NCBI GenBank assembly: GCA_034509735.1
Contig: JACGWO010000001.1
Coordinates: forward strand, 16,074,854-16,138,853
DNA length: 64,000 nt
Reading direction: 5' to 3'
From: Sesamum alatum
Taxonomy: Eukaryota > Streptophyta > Magnoliopsida > Lamiales > Pedaliaceae
Of this stretch, positions 1-10,404 are shown one piece after another. Position numbers and translations under genes: made by a program. The notes under the pieces were generated by a model, which saw nothing but the letters and a program-made list of their open reading frames with translations, was not told where the DNA came from and searched no databases. Numbering within the stretch: position 1 is the first letter of the stretch; each line of letters begins with the position of its first letter.

Positions 1-89
1 CTTTAAATCTGGCTTCAAATTCTGTTACAGTAGTAGCCCTGACAGCTTTCCATAAAGCCTTCTTATATGCCAACCCCCTGAATCCCACC

Positions 90-1244
90 CTATTCATAGC
101 CATGCAAATGCCTCACACAAAATCTATTATCTGAGGCAGGAAATACAGTTACAAAGGCGGGTATGAGTCCCTTTTGCTTTTCAGACATAAAGGTCCACTC
201 ATTGTCCCTCTGTATACTAAGATCATGCCTTAAAAGAGTAAGGAACCATTTCCATGTCTCTCTAGTTTCCCCACCCACCACAACATAAGCAATTGAGAAA
301 GAATCAATGTTTGGGTCAATCCCCACCGCAGTCAACATTACCACCCCAAGTGGACCCTTTAGGTGACACCCATCAACACCTATTATCTTTCTACAACCAG
401 CAAGGAACCCCATTTTCACCCCCTTGAAGCATACATACTGTTTCTCAAACATTGAACCCCCACTACCATCACTGACTGACCTGCCTAAAATAAATGTAGA
501 CCTATGATTTGACCTCCTCAATTCCTCAACATAGTCCCATAGCATCCCATATTGATCTACAGACACTACCTCAATTTTTTTCAAAGCATTCCACTTTGCC
601 CTGTAAGCCTGACTTCTAGAAATATGGCATCTTACATCTTTAATTACATCACACCTAAACCCCTTAACATTTCTTTTAGGATCAGTCCTAAATATTTCTT
701 CATATCTCTTCCCAAGCCATGCTGAATTATATTTTTTCACATGATAGTTTGCCCCACACTCATGTTTATTATTGAAATCTCTAATTTGGAATGTTGACTG
801 GTCACCTGTAACCAAAGCATGCAACTTCCAGCCACACCCCTCCTCCTGACACTTAGCATATAGCCTCCTCTTATCATTTCTTGTTATTTTGATGTTCCTC
901 CTAGTTTTTACAGGATGTGAGTGTATGGCAACTCTAAGCTCATTCTTTGAACTGAATAACATTCCAATGGCAATCTTTGGATCAAGGTCCCTACAACACT
1001 AAAATCATGATACTTTGCCCCACCTCTTCATCAGAATCCTTATCAGTATTAAAATCCTCTGAATTAGACAAATCACCCTCCCCCTTACTTCCAGAACCAA
1101 TTTAAGCATTTCACCCCTGTTTGGAAGTAATACAAACCTAGTATCCAACTTATAATACCTCTTTTCCCCCTTATAACCTATCTTTTCAGTTAATTTTTCA
1201 AGATAAGCTAGACCTATTAGATTTAGATCTACGTAATCAAACAC
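90..1244 (-). pseudogene. MULE (MuDR-type) transposase remnant, copy 1
   Basis: Two open stretches on the minus strand (1244-1005 and 962-90) give the N-terminal region and the MuDR/MULE core. Recognisable are the Cys/His-rich MuDR DNA-binding region (LYAKCQEEGCGWKLHA, then HECGANYHV) and the catalytic core with IIGVDGCHLKGP, which holds the first catalytic Asp. The usual SDxQKG motif reads MSEKQKGL, so the expected second Asp is Glu. The protein is split by a frame change near 970-1005 and stops at HLHGYE, so this copy is not intact. It acts, or once acted, on the MULE's own terminal repeats. Confidence 0.85.
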
Positions 1245-1714
1245 AGCTATCCCCCCCCCCCCCCCCCGAAATGTAAACTGTTGTGAGTAAACCTAACCCC
1301 ATGGTGCAGTATTATAGTCACAACAGGCTGAAGTTCATCTAAAAATAATAAATTAAAAAACTAATTAAAATCTAACAGTATACAAGCAAATATATAGAGA
1401 ATACAAGAAACTGTACATAACATAGCAATCATACAAAGAATACAGAGAATATACCCAGTTTTCATACCAAACAAAAAACTATACATAGCAAATACACCCA
1501 ATTTTCAACTAAAATTTCCAAACATATCAATCATATAGAGAATAAAAAAAATGTGTAGATAGAAAATATACAAAAAACTATACAAAAGCATAAAAGACCA
1601 TACAAACAAAATATATTAAACAATAAATATGGCAAACATTTCTGGGACCACAAATAAATAAAAGGCTCCCTTGTTCGTCTTTCTCCCAACAAGAAACAAC
1701 AAACAAGACATCAA

Positions 1715-1862
1715 AAAAACCCTAATTTGGGACCACAAATCTACGGATAATAATTTAAAATCCTAATTTGTGACCACAAATCTAAGGATAATAATTTAAA
1801 ACCCTAATTTGGGACCACAAATCTACGGATAATAATTTAAAACCCTACTCTGGGACCACGAC
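1715..1862. repeat. Minisatellite inside MULE-1 (about 41-bp unit)
   Basis: About three and a half copies of a unit like 'aaccctaatttgggaccaca' plus 'aatctacggataataattta'. The same array lies at matching position in MULE-2 (about 20470-20615), with small differences. It lies between the transposase and the right terminal repeat and has no coding potential. Confidence 0.8.
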
Positions 1863-2329
1863 GACCAGAAAAATCATTTTTATTCCCCAAATACCCTATT
1901 AAATTTACTTACTGTAAAGTGGGGGGAGGGGGGGATTTCCATTGAACTTGGGGTCGCGCAAGCTCATTGCTTCAACAATAGGTGTTGTTTCTTCCACTCC
2001 AATGCTGGAATCTCGCCTCTCTTCACGTTCTTGGTTTTGGATTTAAGTGGAACCTGGGGGTGATTTTGAGTTTGGATTTAAGAGGATTTGGGGCTGCGTA
2101 TGATTTAGGGCAAATAGAGTAACCTAACCGAATTTACCCCAGGCCAAAAACGATTTAACAGCCACGTGCTCCATGCGTGGCTAGCTCCGTTAAATAATAG
2201 ACGGAATTATAGACTTGGACCAAAAATGTTAATTTTTGCAACTTACGGGACTAAAAGTGCTACTCCCGTAATGAATGGTACCAAAAGTTAAACAGGCTTA
2301 ACTTATGGGATCAAAAGTGCTATTTTTCC

Positions 2330-2359
2330 TACAACTGTACATAGCACAGGTCAACGCTA

Positions 2360-2424
<65 letters not shown>
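2330..2424. repeat. Helitron 3' terminus followed by (TA)n(GA)n microsatellite
   Basis: 2330-2360 is the last 31 bp of a Helitron: a weak hairpin (ctgt...acag) and then gctag at the end. Its body lies at the end of the preceding unit and is split by the MULE. It is followed by (TA)n and (GA)n runs at 2361-2424. Equivalent termini lie at 21111 and 39153. Confidence 0.6.
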
Positions 2425-2826
2425 ATTAAAATGACCTCCCCTGATGTTTGGATATTACGGATACCCCTTCATTGAGTTCAAAAGTTATAAATACCCCCAT
2501 TAGGTTTGTAACCATCTAACAAATCCAATATCCATCCATTTTTTTGGGTGAATTGACCAAAAGCCCTTGTCCAAATTGAATTAATTTTTAAAATTTTCTA
2601 AATTTTTTTGGACAAATATTCTTACATTTTTTACATAGAGTAACAATAATGTAATTTACCTCGGCTGATTTTTTTATAACTTTAAAGAAAAAAATTAAGG
2701 GCAAAATGGACCATTTCAGGCCCTTGGCTAAAATTACAAACCTCAGGAGAATATTTGTAATTTTTCAAACAACTAGGAGGTATCAAGAATTATGCCAAAT
2801 ATCAATAGAGGTCATTATAATTCACT
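2425..2826. mobile_element. MITE-A, U1 copy
   Basis: The ends are inverted repeats: left 'aattaaaatgacctcccct', right the complement of an 'aattataatgacctctatt' type. It is about 400 bp with no coding capacity and is flanked by (TA)n runs, so the target duplication cannot be read. Copies at the same place in U2 (21674-22088) and U3 (39172-39590) show that it predates the tandem duplication. The 2847-2970 stretch after it is the far 3' flank of the nsLTP-CEP gene. Confidence 0.65.
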
Positions 2827-2828
2827 CA

Positions 2829-2859
<31 letters not shown>

Positions 2860-2970
2860 GGACATTGGTGCTTGTTCATGAGTTAATTAATTTTTACGAG
2901 GTGATTGAATCCTGAAGGATTAAACCAGCCGTGGATCAGAAGTACATGGAAAAATTGTTGTAAGGCAGTT

Positions 2971-3744
2971 TGTTAGGAATACAGCACCAGGATTCAGACC
3001 TCTAAAAATTTTAAACCTAATCAACTATTACAGAGAATAGGTGGGTAGGAGAACCCTTAATACAAAACAGAAATCCAAACTAGGAGATTACAAAGTTAAA
3101 AGAACAGAACAAGAATATATATATATATATATATATATCATAAGCCCTGAGAACAAAAATTAGGATCTCAGAGAACCAAAGGCTCAGGTAGCTTGTTCCA
3201 GATTCGCACAGCCCAAGACCCACAGGGGCCAAAGGCCAGCAACCCAGTCTCACGGTTGCAAGGCTGAAAAACTAAGAGCTACAAAGGCAAGGCCACACAA
3301 GCTATATTCTCAAGACCACAAAGGTCAGGCCACAAAGGGAAGAATCCACAAAGCATTTAGGGTTTACCACAAAGGTAGGATTCACGAAGAACTTTCAGAA
3401 GAAGAGAGAAGAAGAAGAGATGTTTCAAACTTATGCTCTGAAGTTGAGAAGATGGAGCATATATATATAGTAGACAACCATTAATGGAGGCGAGGGAAAA
3501 CGATGAGACTTTTCAGGCGAAGGGGTGAGAACCAAGACCAGAGTGAAGAGGCGTCAGTGGAGATATGAAGGGTCACCAGATAAAATAGGGGTAGAGTCGG
3601 GTTAGGGTTAGACAGAAACGGGTTTGGGATAGGTGGATTGGGTCAACAGAATGGGCCAACCTATATAGTGTGCTCGGAATGTTGGCCTGCCATCCAGTGA
3701 GACATGCGCATGGGCCGAATGGATTTGGGCCACACATTTTTATA
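2971..3744 (-). repeat. Copia 3' LTR, U1
   Basis: 774 bp, matching 7584-8346. It begins tgttaggaatac and contains a short (TA)n run. It ends ttttata, where the other three LTRs in this window end in ttaca. Just inside (3745-3760) the minus strand reads ggtccaaggtggaaaa, a purine-rich tract fitting the plus-strand primer. Confidence 0.9.
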
Positions 3745-3864
3745 TTTTCCACCTTGGACCGAATCCAAGAGGCCGGAAACAGGGTGTCATCATCGCCATA
3801 CCGCTAGGGCCCTTTAGAGTGCCTGTAAGAATAAAGATCATAGCAAAGTTTGGAAAGACAGTAA

Positions 3865-6540
3865 TTAAATTAAGTTCAAGATGCTGAGACCGTTTTTAAA
3901 TTTTTCTAAGGAAAGACTTTTTGTGCCCATATCTGCAGGATTATCTTCTGAAGAAACTTTATCAAGGTTGATGATCTCTTTTCCGACAATATCTCTAATA
4001 AAATGGTATCTTGCATCAATATGTTTTGTTTGATCATGAAATACTGGGTTTCGCACAACTGAATACTAGATTGACTATCAGAAAATACAGTTGCCTTTTT
4101 GTTTAAGAAACCAATTTCAGTTAATAGTCCCTTAAGCCAAATGGCTTCTTTAAGAGCTTCTGTGATGGCAATATATTCTGCCTAAGTAGTAGACAATGTA
4201 AGAATATTTTGAAGTTGCGAGTTCCAGCTAATGCATGCACCACATAGTGTAAAGATATAAGAAGTAGAAGACTACTAATGTCCCTATCATTAGCATAGTT
4301 TGAATCTACATAGCCAACTAGGTTCACTCCAACAGGACACTTAGAAAATTTTATGCCAGCATTCATAGAGTTATTCAAATATCTTAGTAACCATTTAAGT
4401 GCTTCCCAATGCGTTGAACCAGCATTTGACATATATCTACTCAGACAGCTAACAGAATAAGCAATATCAGGTCGAGTACTTACCATTAAATACATAACAT
4501 TTCCAATAGCATCTGAATAAGGAACCTTTTTTCATGCTTTCTTTTTCAGATTCAATTTTGGGACTTTGTTCCTTACTAAGTTGAAAATGAGCAGCCAAAG
4601 GAACACTAGTAGGTTTAGCATTCAACATTCAATACTTTTCCAACACAGTTTTCACATAAGATTTTTTATTCAGAATTATGGTAGAAGAATTTCTGTTTCT
4701 TTCAACAGACATCCCAAGGATTCTTTTAGCATCACCAAGATCTTTCACTTCAAAATACTTACACAGACTGTTTCGCAGTTCTTTAATTAAAGACATGTTG
4801 GGACTGGCAATTAGCATATCATCGACACAAAGAACTAGAAACACTGGATCATGGGATTCATATTTGAAATGCAAGCATGGATCATATGCACTTCTAAGAA
4901 ATTTCAAAAGTCCTCTTGCAGTCTATAACAGATCACCTTTACATTTAGGTAGGGTCCAAGTTTTGTTTTTGTTTAAAGACTCAAGTTCTTCATTCATAGC
5001 TTTTACCCATTTCTTAGAATTAGCAGATTCTAAAGCTTCTTCATAAGAGGATGGTTCAAAGCCTTCAGCATTTAGAACTAAGTGAAAGTATTTATATTTT
5101 GAAGGAATCCTAGGTTCACGTCTCTCTCTATCTCTAGTTAAATGATAGTTATTAGTACTAGAGTTATTAGAGATTTCATTAGGATGCTCATTCTCAATGT
5201 TTTGATGTTCATCTATGACTTGTTCTTCTTGAAGGTTTTCTTCCATAGGACCTTCCACCTTATTAAAGGTGCGATCTATATTAACATCAGTATCTTTCTT
5301 AGGATATGACAAACAAGGCAATTCTAATTCATTAAAGGTTACATCCCTACTAATTATAACCCTAAAAGTTGGTTGGCTTCTACGCCACAACCTATATCCT
5401 TTAACTCCTTCTGGATAACCAATGAACACACATTTTTGTATACGAGCATTAAGTTTATCAAAGTTTTGTAATGCAAATGCAGAGCGTCCAAAAATACGGA
5501 GATTAGAAAGATTTACATCATTTCCATACACATTCAGGCAGTTTTGCAGATAAAGGAACAGAAGATGAACGATTAATCAAGTAAGCAGCAGTTAATAAAG
5601 CTTCGCCCCAGAAAGATTTAGCAAGACCAGAACTGATCAAAAGACATCTAACTTTATTTAGCAGAGTCCTATTCATACATTCAGCAACACCATTTTGTTG
5701 TGGGGTGTAGGGAGTGTGGTCTTGTGTCTTTCTATTCCAAACTCTTTACACAAATCTGAGAGATTTTGTTTAAAAAATTCCAGACCATTGTCAGTTCTAA
5801 GAGTTTTTACTCTCTTACCAGTTTGGTTCTCAACTAAAGTTTTTCAGGTTTTGAATTTATCAAAAACTTCGTATTTGTGTTTCATCAAGAAAACAAAAAC
5901 TTTTCTGGAAAAGTTATCTATTATAGAAAGGAAATATCAGTTTACACCATGAGTTGGGACATTGGCAGGTCCCCACACATAAACATGAATATAATCAAGT
6001 TTGCAAGAAGATAAAGTAGGATTTGGGGAAGGTGATGATGGAAAATGCACTTAGTGGTGTTTTCCAAGAATGCAGTCATCACAAAATTCCATTTCATCAA
6101 ATTCTTCATTCAGAATGCCATGCTTATGCAATAACTCAAGTCCTTTCATGCTTATGTGTCCAAAACCTTTTATGTCGTAAGTCAGTTTTACTGTTTTTCA
6201 AGGCTGGAGCAACAAACATATCATATTTCACAGAATAAACATATAGGCTCCTTTTTCTTTCTGCCTTAAATATAGTAAGGGATCCTTTCATGACTTTCAT
6301 GATACCCTTACCCCATCTCCCCTCTAACCCTTCCTCTTCTAGGGCAGCACATGAGATCAAATTGTGGCATAGATTAGGAACATGTCTCACATTTTTTAGT
6401 GTAAGTTTGAAACCATTTTCAAAGGTTAAACACACATCACCAAAACCATGCACATCACATAATTTCTCATTTTCCATGGAAACATAACCTAATTTCTCAA
6501 ATTTATAATTTGTCAAAATCTCTCTAAAAGGAGTCATGTG
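3865..6540 (-). pseudogene. Copia pol remnants (pre-integrase, integrase, RT, RNase H), U1
   Basis: In minus-strand order: a GAG-pre-integrase-like segment (6537-6136, with KNVRHVPNLCHNLIS), degraded integrase (about 5900-5550), the integrase-to-RT linker (5531-4923), RT with CVDDMLIAS (4907-4629), and RNase H pieces (4495-4121 and 4056-3865, with RYHFIRDIVG and ADMGTK). Stops and frame changes separate every piece. About 365 bp of RT present in U2 is missing near 4908-4923. It cannot make a functional polyprotein. Confidence 0.85.
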
Positions 6541-6763
6541 AAAAGTACATCCAGAATCAATAAGCCATTAATTCATATTTAAAGAGGATTTAGCAGAATT
6601 GACATCACATATCATGTATACTTCATCACAGCTTTCTTCAGTCACATTAGCAGATTCATTTGAATTATTCTTCTTAGGTTTTTTGCAATCTTTAATGAAA
6701 TGTCCTCTACCCCCACAGTTTTAACATCTTTTATCCTTCTATTTCTCATTGTCATTTTTATCA

Positions 6764-7038
6764 TCTATACTATTTTATTATTGAAGAGAGCCTCTTTGGT
6801 GTCCAAATTAATTTGGCCTGCCATTTTTTTAAAAAAAAATTAATTAAAATTAACTATTTGTAACTTCACCATGATCTTTCATAACTACCTTTGGTGGGTT
6901 TTTTTTCCTCATGCATTTTATCTTATTTTAGGTAATTTTGAATTTTACAAAAAGTAAATAATATAATTTATAAAAATATTTTATAGTAAATTTTTTTTAA
7001 AAATTATGCACATATATAGGATGTGCCATACTTACTAG
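6764..7038. mobile_element. Short non-autonomous Helitron inside Copia gag, U1
   Basis: Starts tctatactattttattattg and ends ttactag, between host A and T as Helitrons insert. Just before the end a hairpin gcacat...atgtgc is visible. It interrupts the gag reading frame immediately before the zinc-knuckle segment. The same insertion is in U2 (26327-26597), so it came before the duplication. Confidence 0.85.
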
Positions 7039-7436
7039 TACCTATTATCATACTTATACTTCTGCTTAGACTTATTCCTACCTCTGCTTTTGCTTCTACT
7101 TTTACTATGCCTTTTGAATTTATAATCTGAGTTTCTGTTTTTGGTTCTACCTCTTACAAAATTCACTTCGTTCTGATTCTGACTGGGTTTGTTTGTTTTT
7201 AAATCCATTTCCTTACTCTTGAGACCACTTATTACTGTTTCAAGGTTTACATTATCTCTTCCATACTTAATAGCAGCTTTAACATCACCATATGAATCAG
7301 GAATAGCATTTAACAGAACTATAGGGGAATAATCATCAATGTTCTTATCACTGGTTAACTTAATGTCCTGAATTAGTTTAGTGAAATCAAAAGGGTGCTT
7401 GACTAACACCTCGAGCCAAATACCCGGCGGCCTCAA
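7035..7436 (-). pseudogene. Copia gag remnant, U1
   Basis: Encodes the C-terminal half of a UBN2-type gag: DFTKLIQDIKLTSDKNID, then a basic KSRSKSRGRNKSKQKY tail. The N-terminal half present in U2 is deleted at a short 'gaaat' homology near 7383-7388, so the first dozen or so residues come from the untranslated leader. The zinc knuckle lies beyond the Helitron (6685-6726) and has a stop in place of its tyrosine, although its His is kept. Confidence 0.8.
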
Positions 7437-7570
7437 GGGCCCGGCAAGGTGAGGATATTAGCAAGGGTTGGTCTTGGACTGATAATAGTAATAAATGAAA
7501 GAGAATAAGCAAAGTTAGGGTTTAAAGAGGATATTACTGTAGAAGCGACTGAGCCCTAGGCTTAACCCAA

Positions 7571-7583
7571 GCTCTGATACCAC
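7571..7583 (-). other. Copia primer-binding site, U1
   Basis: The minus strand next to the 5' LTR reads gtggtatcagagc, complementary to the 3' end of plant initiator tRNA-Met. This fixes the element's orientation. Confidence 0.85.
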
Positions 7584-8346
7584 TGTTAGGAATACAACAC
7601 CAGGATTCAGACCTCCAAAATTTTTAAACCTAATCAACTATTACAGAGAATAGGTGAGTAGAAGAACCCTTAATACAAAACAGGAAATCAGAATCAGGAG
7701 ATTGCAGAGTTAAAAGAATAGAACAAGAATATATATATATATATATATCATAAGCCCTAAGAACAAAAATTAGGGTGTCAGGGAACCAAACAGGTAGCCT
7801 GTTCTGGATTCGCACAGCCCAAGACCCACAGGGGCCAAAGCCAACAACCCAGTCTCACGGTTGCAAGGCTGAAAAACTCAGAGCCACAAAGGCAAGGCCA
7901 CACAAGCTGTATTCTCAAGACTACAAAGGTCAGGCCACAAAGGCAGGAATCGACAAAGGATTTAGGTTTACCACAAAGGTAGGGTTCATGAAGAACTTTC
8001 AGAAAAAGAGAGGACAATAAGAGATGTTTTAGACTTATGCTCTGAAGATGAGAGGAGGGAGCATATATATAGTAGACAGACATTAATGGAGGCGTGAGAA
8101 AATGAGGAGACTTTTCAAGCGAAGGGGTGAGAACCAAGACCAAAGTGAAAAGGGGTCAGTAGAGATGTGAAAGGTCACCAGATGAAATAGGGGTAGAGTC
8201 AGGTTAGGGTTAGATAGAAACGGGTTTGGGCCATAGTGGTTGGGTCAATAGAATGGGCCAACCTATATAGTGGGCTCAGAGAGTTGGCTTACCATCCAGC
8301 GACACATGGGCTTGGGCCGAGTGGATTCGGACCACACAATTTTACA
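7584..8346 (-). repeat. Copia 5' LTR, U1
   Basis: 763 bp, tgttagg...ttttaca, followed by target duplication cagtt (8347-8351). The paired LTR is 2971-3744. Confidence 0.9.
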
Positions 8347-8505
8347 CAGTTTACTTGGTTTCAAATTTTTAGGGTTTCATTTATGGATACTTAAAGCCGG
8401 ATATTAATTCTTCTTCACATTTTGCTCCATTTTAAATCCATCAGGGAATTAAAAGTTTCTTGAGTGGACGAACAGAGCAGTAAAAACATTTAGTTAAAGC
8501 TTCAT

Positions 8506-8511
8506 TTTATT
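8506..8511 (-). terminator. Poly(A) signal of nsLTP-CEP gene, U1
   Basis: AATAAA on the minus strand about 45 bp after the exon 2 stop. It is conserved at the same place in U2 (28536-28541) and U3 (39870-39875), which supports minus-strand transcription of the CEP array. Confidence 0.55.
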
Positions 8512-8552
8512 TATAGAATATATTCAGATGCATGTACAACAGTACAAGGCTA

Positions 8553-9138
8553 TCAAATCAGAGTTTTACTCATCACTTCTTTGTTCATGGAAGTTGTGCG
8601 ATGTGGAGGAGCGCCGGGAGGACTACCATGACCCATACCTGGGCTATGACCTTCTTTTGTCGGTCGTAAAGCCTTGCTCTCCCAATTTTTATACATGTTC
8701 AACTGTGGAGGAGCGTCGGGAGGACTACCGTGACCCATACCTGGGCTATGACCTTCTTTTGTTGGCCGTAAAGCCTTGCTCTCCAAATTCTTAAACATGT
8801 TCAACTGTGGAGGAACGCCGGGAGGATTACCGTGACCCATACCTGGGCTATGACCTTCTTTTGTCAGCCGTAAAGCCTTGCTGTCCAAATTCTTATACCT
8901 GTTCAACTGTGAAGGAGCGCCTGGAGGACTACCGTGACCCATACCTGGGCTATGACCTTCTTTTGTCGGTCGTAAAGCCTTGCTCTCCAAATTCTTATAC
9001 CTGTTCAATTGTGGAGGAGCGCCAGGAGGACTACCGTGACCCATACCTGGGCTATGACCTTCTTTTGTCGGTCGTAAAGCTTTGCTCTCCAAATTCTTAT
9101 ACCTGTTCAACTTGAAACTTACATCATTTATCGGAATC
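8553..9138 (-). CDS. nsLTP-CEP hybrid gene U1, exon 2: five CEP-like peptide repeats
   Basis: If spliced to exon 1 (ending at 9993), the joined frame is 933 nt, 310 aa plus stop. After a short linker starting A-I-P-I-N-D, five 34-residue units follow, each with a domain like ALRPTKEGHSPGMGH. The domain matches the C-terminally encoded peptide (CEP) pattern xFRPTxPGxSPGxGH, including both prolines that are hydroxylated in known CEPs (positions 4 and 11). In unit 3 Pro4 is Leu. The tail ends HRTTSMNKEVMSKTLI. The acceptor is ttggcag at 9145-9139. CEPs are secreted signals sensed by CEPR receptor kinases in Arabidopsis; that role here is inferred. The plus strand of this array is broken by a stop near 8791, the minus strand is not. 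Confidence 0.72.
8601..9110. repeat. 102-bp tandem repeat, 5 units (CEP array U1)
   Basis: Five direct copies of a 102-bp (34-codon) unit. Variation lies mostly in the spacer between CEP cores. The period is a whole number of codons, so unit gain or loss keeps the frame. Confidence 0.95.
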
Positions 9139-9186
9139 CTGCCAACATTTCAACAAGTTCAGAATTAGGTACTAACACACAGAGAC

Positions 9187-9927
9187 ATATATATATATAT
9201 AGCAAGACGATGGTTGACCGCAATTAAGTTAATTTTGACCAAATACTAGCTTCTGGTAATTTTGAATTTTTTAATTGTTAAGAAAAAATGTCAATGTTTA
9301 GAACATCCATTTTAATTTAAAAATCCAATTTTATTTATCAAAAAATTCCCATTTTTAAGATGAGTGTTTATCTATTCTAAATTCTACCTTCAAAATTATG
9401 ATTAATGTTTTGTCATATAAAATATATATTTATCTATCACTAAATATCTATTTTCATTTTAATCATATACTCATATCCTATAGCTAAAGTGATGTTCTGC
9501 ATTTATCATGATACTATTTTATTTTTTATATATTATTTTTCGTGATACTTGAAACTTATTAAAAGTAAGTTTTTATTCTCGCTTTATATTTTATGTTATT
9601 TTTCACAAATTAAGATCATTTTAAATTTATGTACTTTAATATAGATTTTGATGGAAGATGAATTATAACAAACAATACATTTAACTAATTCTTTATTTTT
9701 TATATATTCTATAGAGTTTAGTGTATGTGTACGAAAATATCATTTGCAATAATAATCAAAATAAATTAAAAATTAAAAAATGCTATGTTTTACCTATTTT
9801 AAAAATGAAAAGTTTTATTGTATGAAAAAGATTCCTTTATTAAGCAATATATTATAAAAATATATATTTAATTTTTTTTAAGAAAAGAAAAATTATATAA
9901 CCACGCGTAACATGGGTTCTACGCTAG
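9187..9927. mobile_element. Helitron in the nsLTP-CEP intron, U1
   Basis: Ends tctacgctag before host T, after a decayed 'accacgcgtaacatgggt' hairpin. The 5' part (gttgaccgcaattaagttaa, then attttgacc) resembles the 5' end of the larger Helitron at 10727, so it is the same family. The exact start is hidden in a (TA)n run at 9187-9201. It fills most of the 854-bp intron; without it the intron would be near 110 bp. It is present in all three units, hence an old insertion. Confidence 0.7.
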
Positions 9928-9988
9928 TATATATATATATATATATATATTTAGAAATAAAGAGAGAAACAAAGAAAAATAGAGATTT

Positions 9989-10339
9989 TTACGCATCACA
10001 ATTGACATTGAGCTGCACGGGAACGGGTACATCAATCTTGCAAAGTTGGGGAAGTTGTTTTGCGTTGTCTTGATTAACTTTAACCGACAATGCAGCCTGC
10101 TTGAGGCAATGACAAACAATTTTTTGGTCTGCCGACGAAACAGTGGCTTGAGCCAACGATTGAGCACCTACGCAACAATTGGTGCTAATTTCCCCCACTC
10201 CCAGGAGAAAGGACTGGCACGATATCAGAAACTCCAAAGCCTGTGTGCATGAAATGGCTTCTGCCGGGGCCGGAGGACTGAAGGTTATCAGGGCCAGAAC
10301 CACCACCGCTACCAACCACCTCGAACTGCTATAACCCAT
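9989..10339 (-). CDS. nsLTP-CEP hybrid gene U1, exon 1: type I non-specific lipid-transfer protein
   Basis: ATG at 10339 begins MGYSSSRWLVAVVVLALITF, a signal peptide probably cut after AEA. The mature part has the eight-cysteine pattern C-x9-C-x13-CC-x19-C-x-C-x21-C-x13-C of type I nsLTPs, which bind lipids in the apoplast. Read through, it stops at GCG TAA (9991-9989) after NVNCDA. The same bases form a splice donor GC/GTAAAAATC: exon 1 then ends at 9993 in phase 2 and joins exon 2 at 9138 in frame. Type I nsLTP genes commonly have one intron next to the stop, so the site is expected; a peptide-encoding exon 2 is not. An upstream in-frame ATG (10426) lies before the TATA box and is not the start. 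Confidence 0.92.
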   Translation of the reverse strand: MGYSSSRWLVAVVVLALITFSPPAPAEAISCTQALEFLISCQSFLLGVGEISTNCCVGAQSLAQATVSSADQKIVCHCLKQAALSVKVNQDNAKQLPQLCKIDVPVPVQLNVNCDA

Positions 10340-10395
10340 TTTGTATTGGAAAGTGAACGATGTTACTTGTGGTGAAGTAGAGGAGCAGTGTGCAG

Positions 10396-10404
10396 TATTT
10401 ATAG
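10396..10404 (-). promoter_or_regulatory. TATA box of nsLTP-CEP gene, U1
   Basis: CTATAAATA on the minus strand about 57 bp upstream of the ATG, which would leave a leader of roughly 30 nt. Upstream promoter sequence to about 10660 is conserved among the units. Confidence 0.75.

Larger units (their letters stand above)
1..2329 (-). mobile_element. Mutator-like element MULE-1, cut by the left window edge
   Basis: Nearly identical to the complete MULE at 16799-21080. Its right terminal inverted repeat (about 2190-2329) is rich in motifs of the type 'gggaccaaaagtgct' and ends in ...tatttttcc. The next ten bases, 2330-2339 (tacaactgta), are the same target-site duplication that flanks MULE-2. 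The left end lies outside the window. It carries minus-strand transposase remnants. Because the same element sits at the same site in two tandem units, it was inserted before the duplication of this segment. Confidence 0.9.
2971..8346 (-). mobile_element. Copia LTR retrotransposon, U1 copy (internally deleted)
   Basis: A 5.4-kb element on the minus strand. LTRs start tgttagg and end in ...ttata/ttaca. The 5-bp target duplication cagtt is at 2966-2970 and 8347-8351. The order read on the minus strand is gag, protease, integrase, RT, RNase H, which is Copia order. U3 has no element here and reads straight through at 39709-39725, an empty site. Compared with U2 this copy lost about 460 bp of gag and about 365 bp of RT, and it has many stops. 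Confidence 0.95.

Noticed and set aside
2271..2323. Short tandem 'ccaaaagtgct' motifs as regulatory sites
   Set aside because: They are part of the MULE terminal repeat, present at both ends of MULE-2.
9993..9998. GC-AG intron (GAT/GCGTAA) that would give a short ordinary nsLTP ending D-S-D-K
   Set aside because: The GC donor context is poor compared with the adjacent GTAAAA, but I cannot exclude it from sequence alone.
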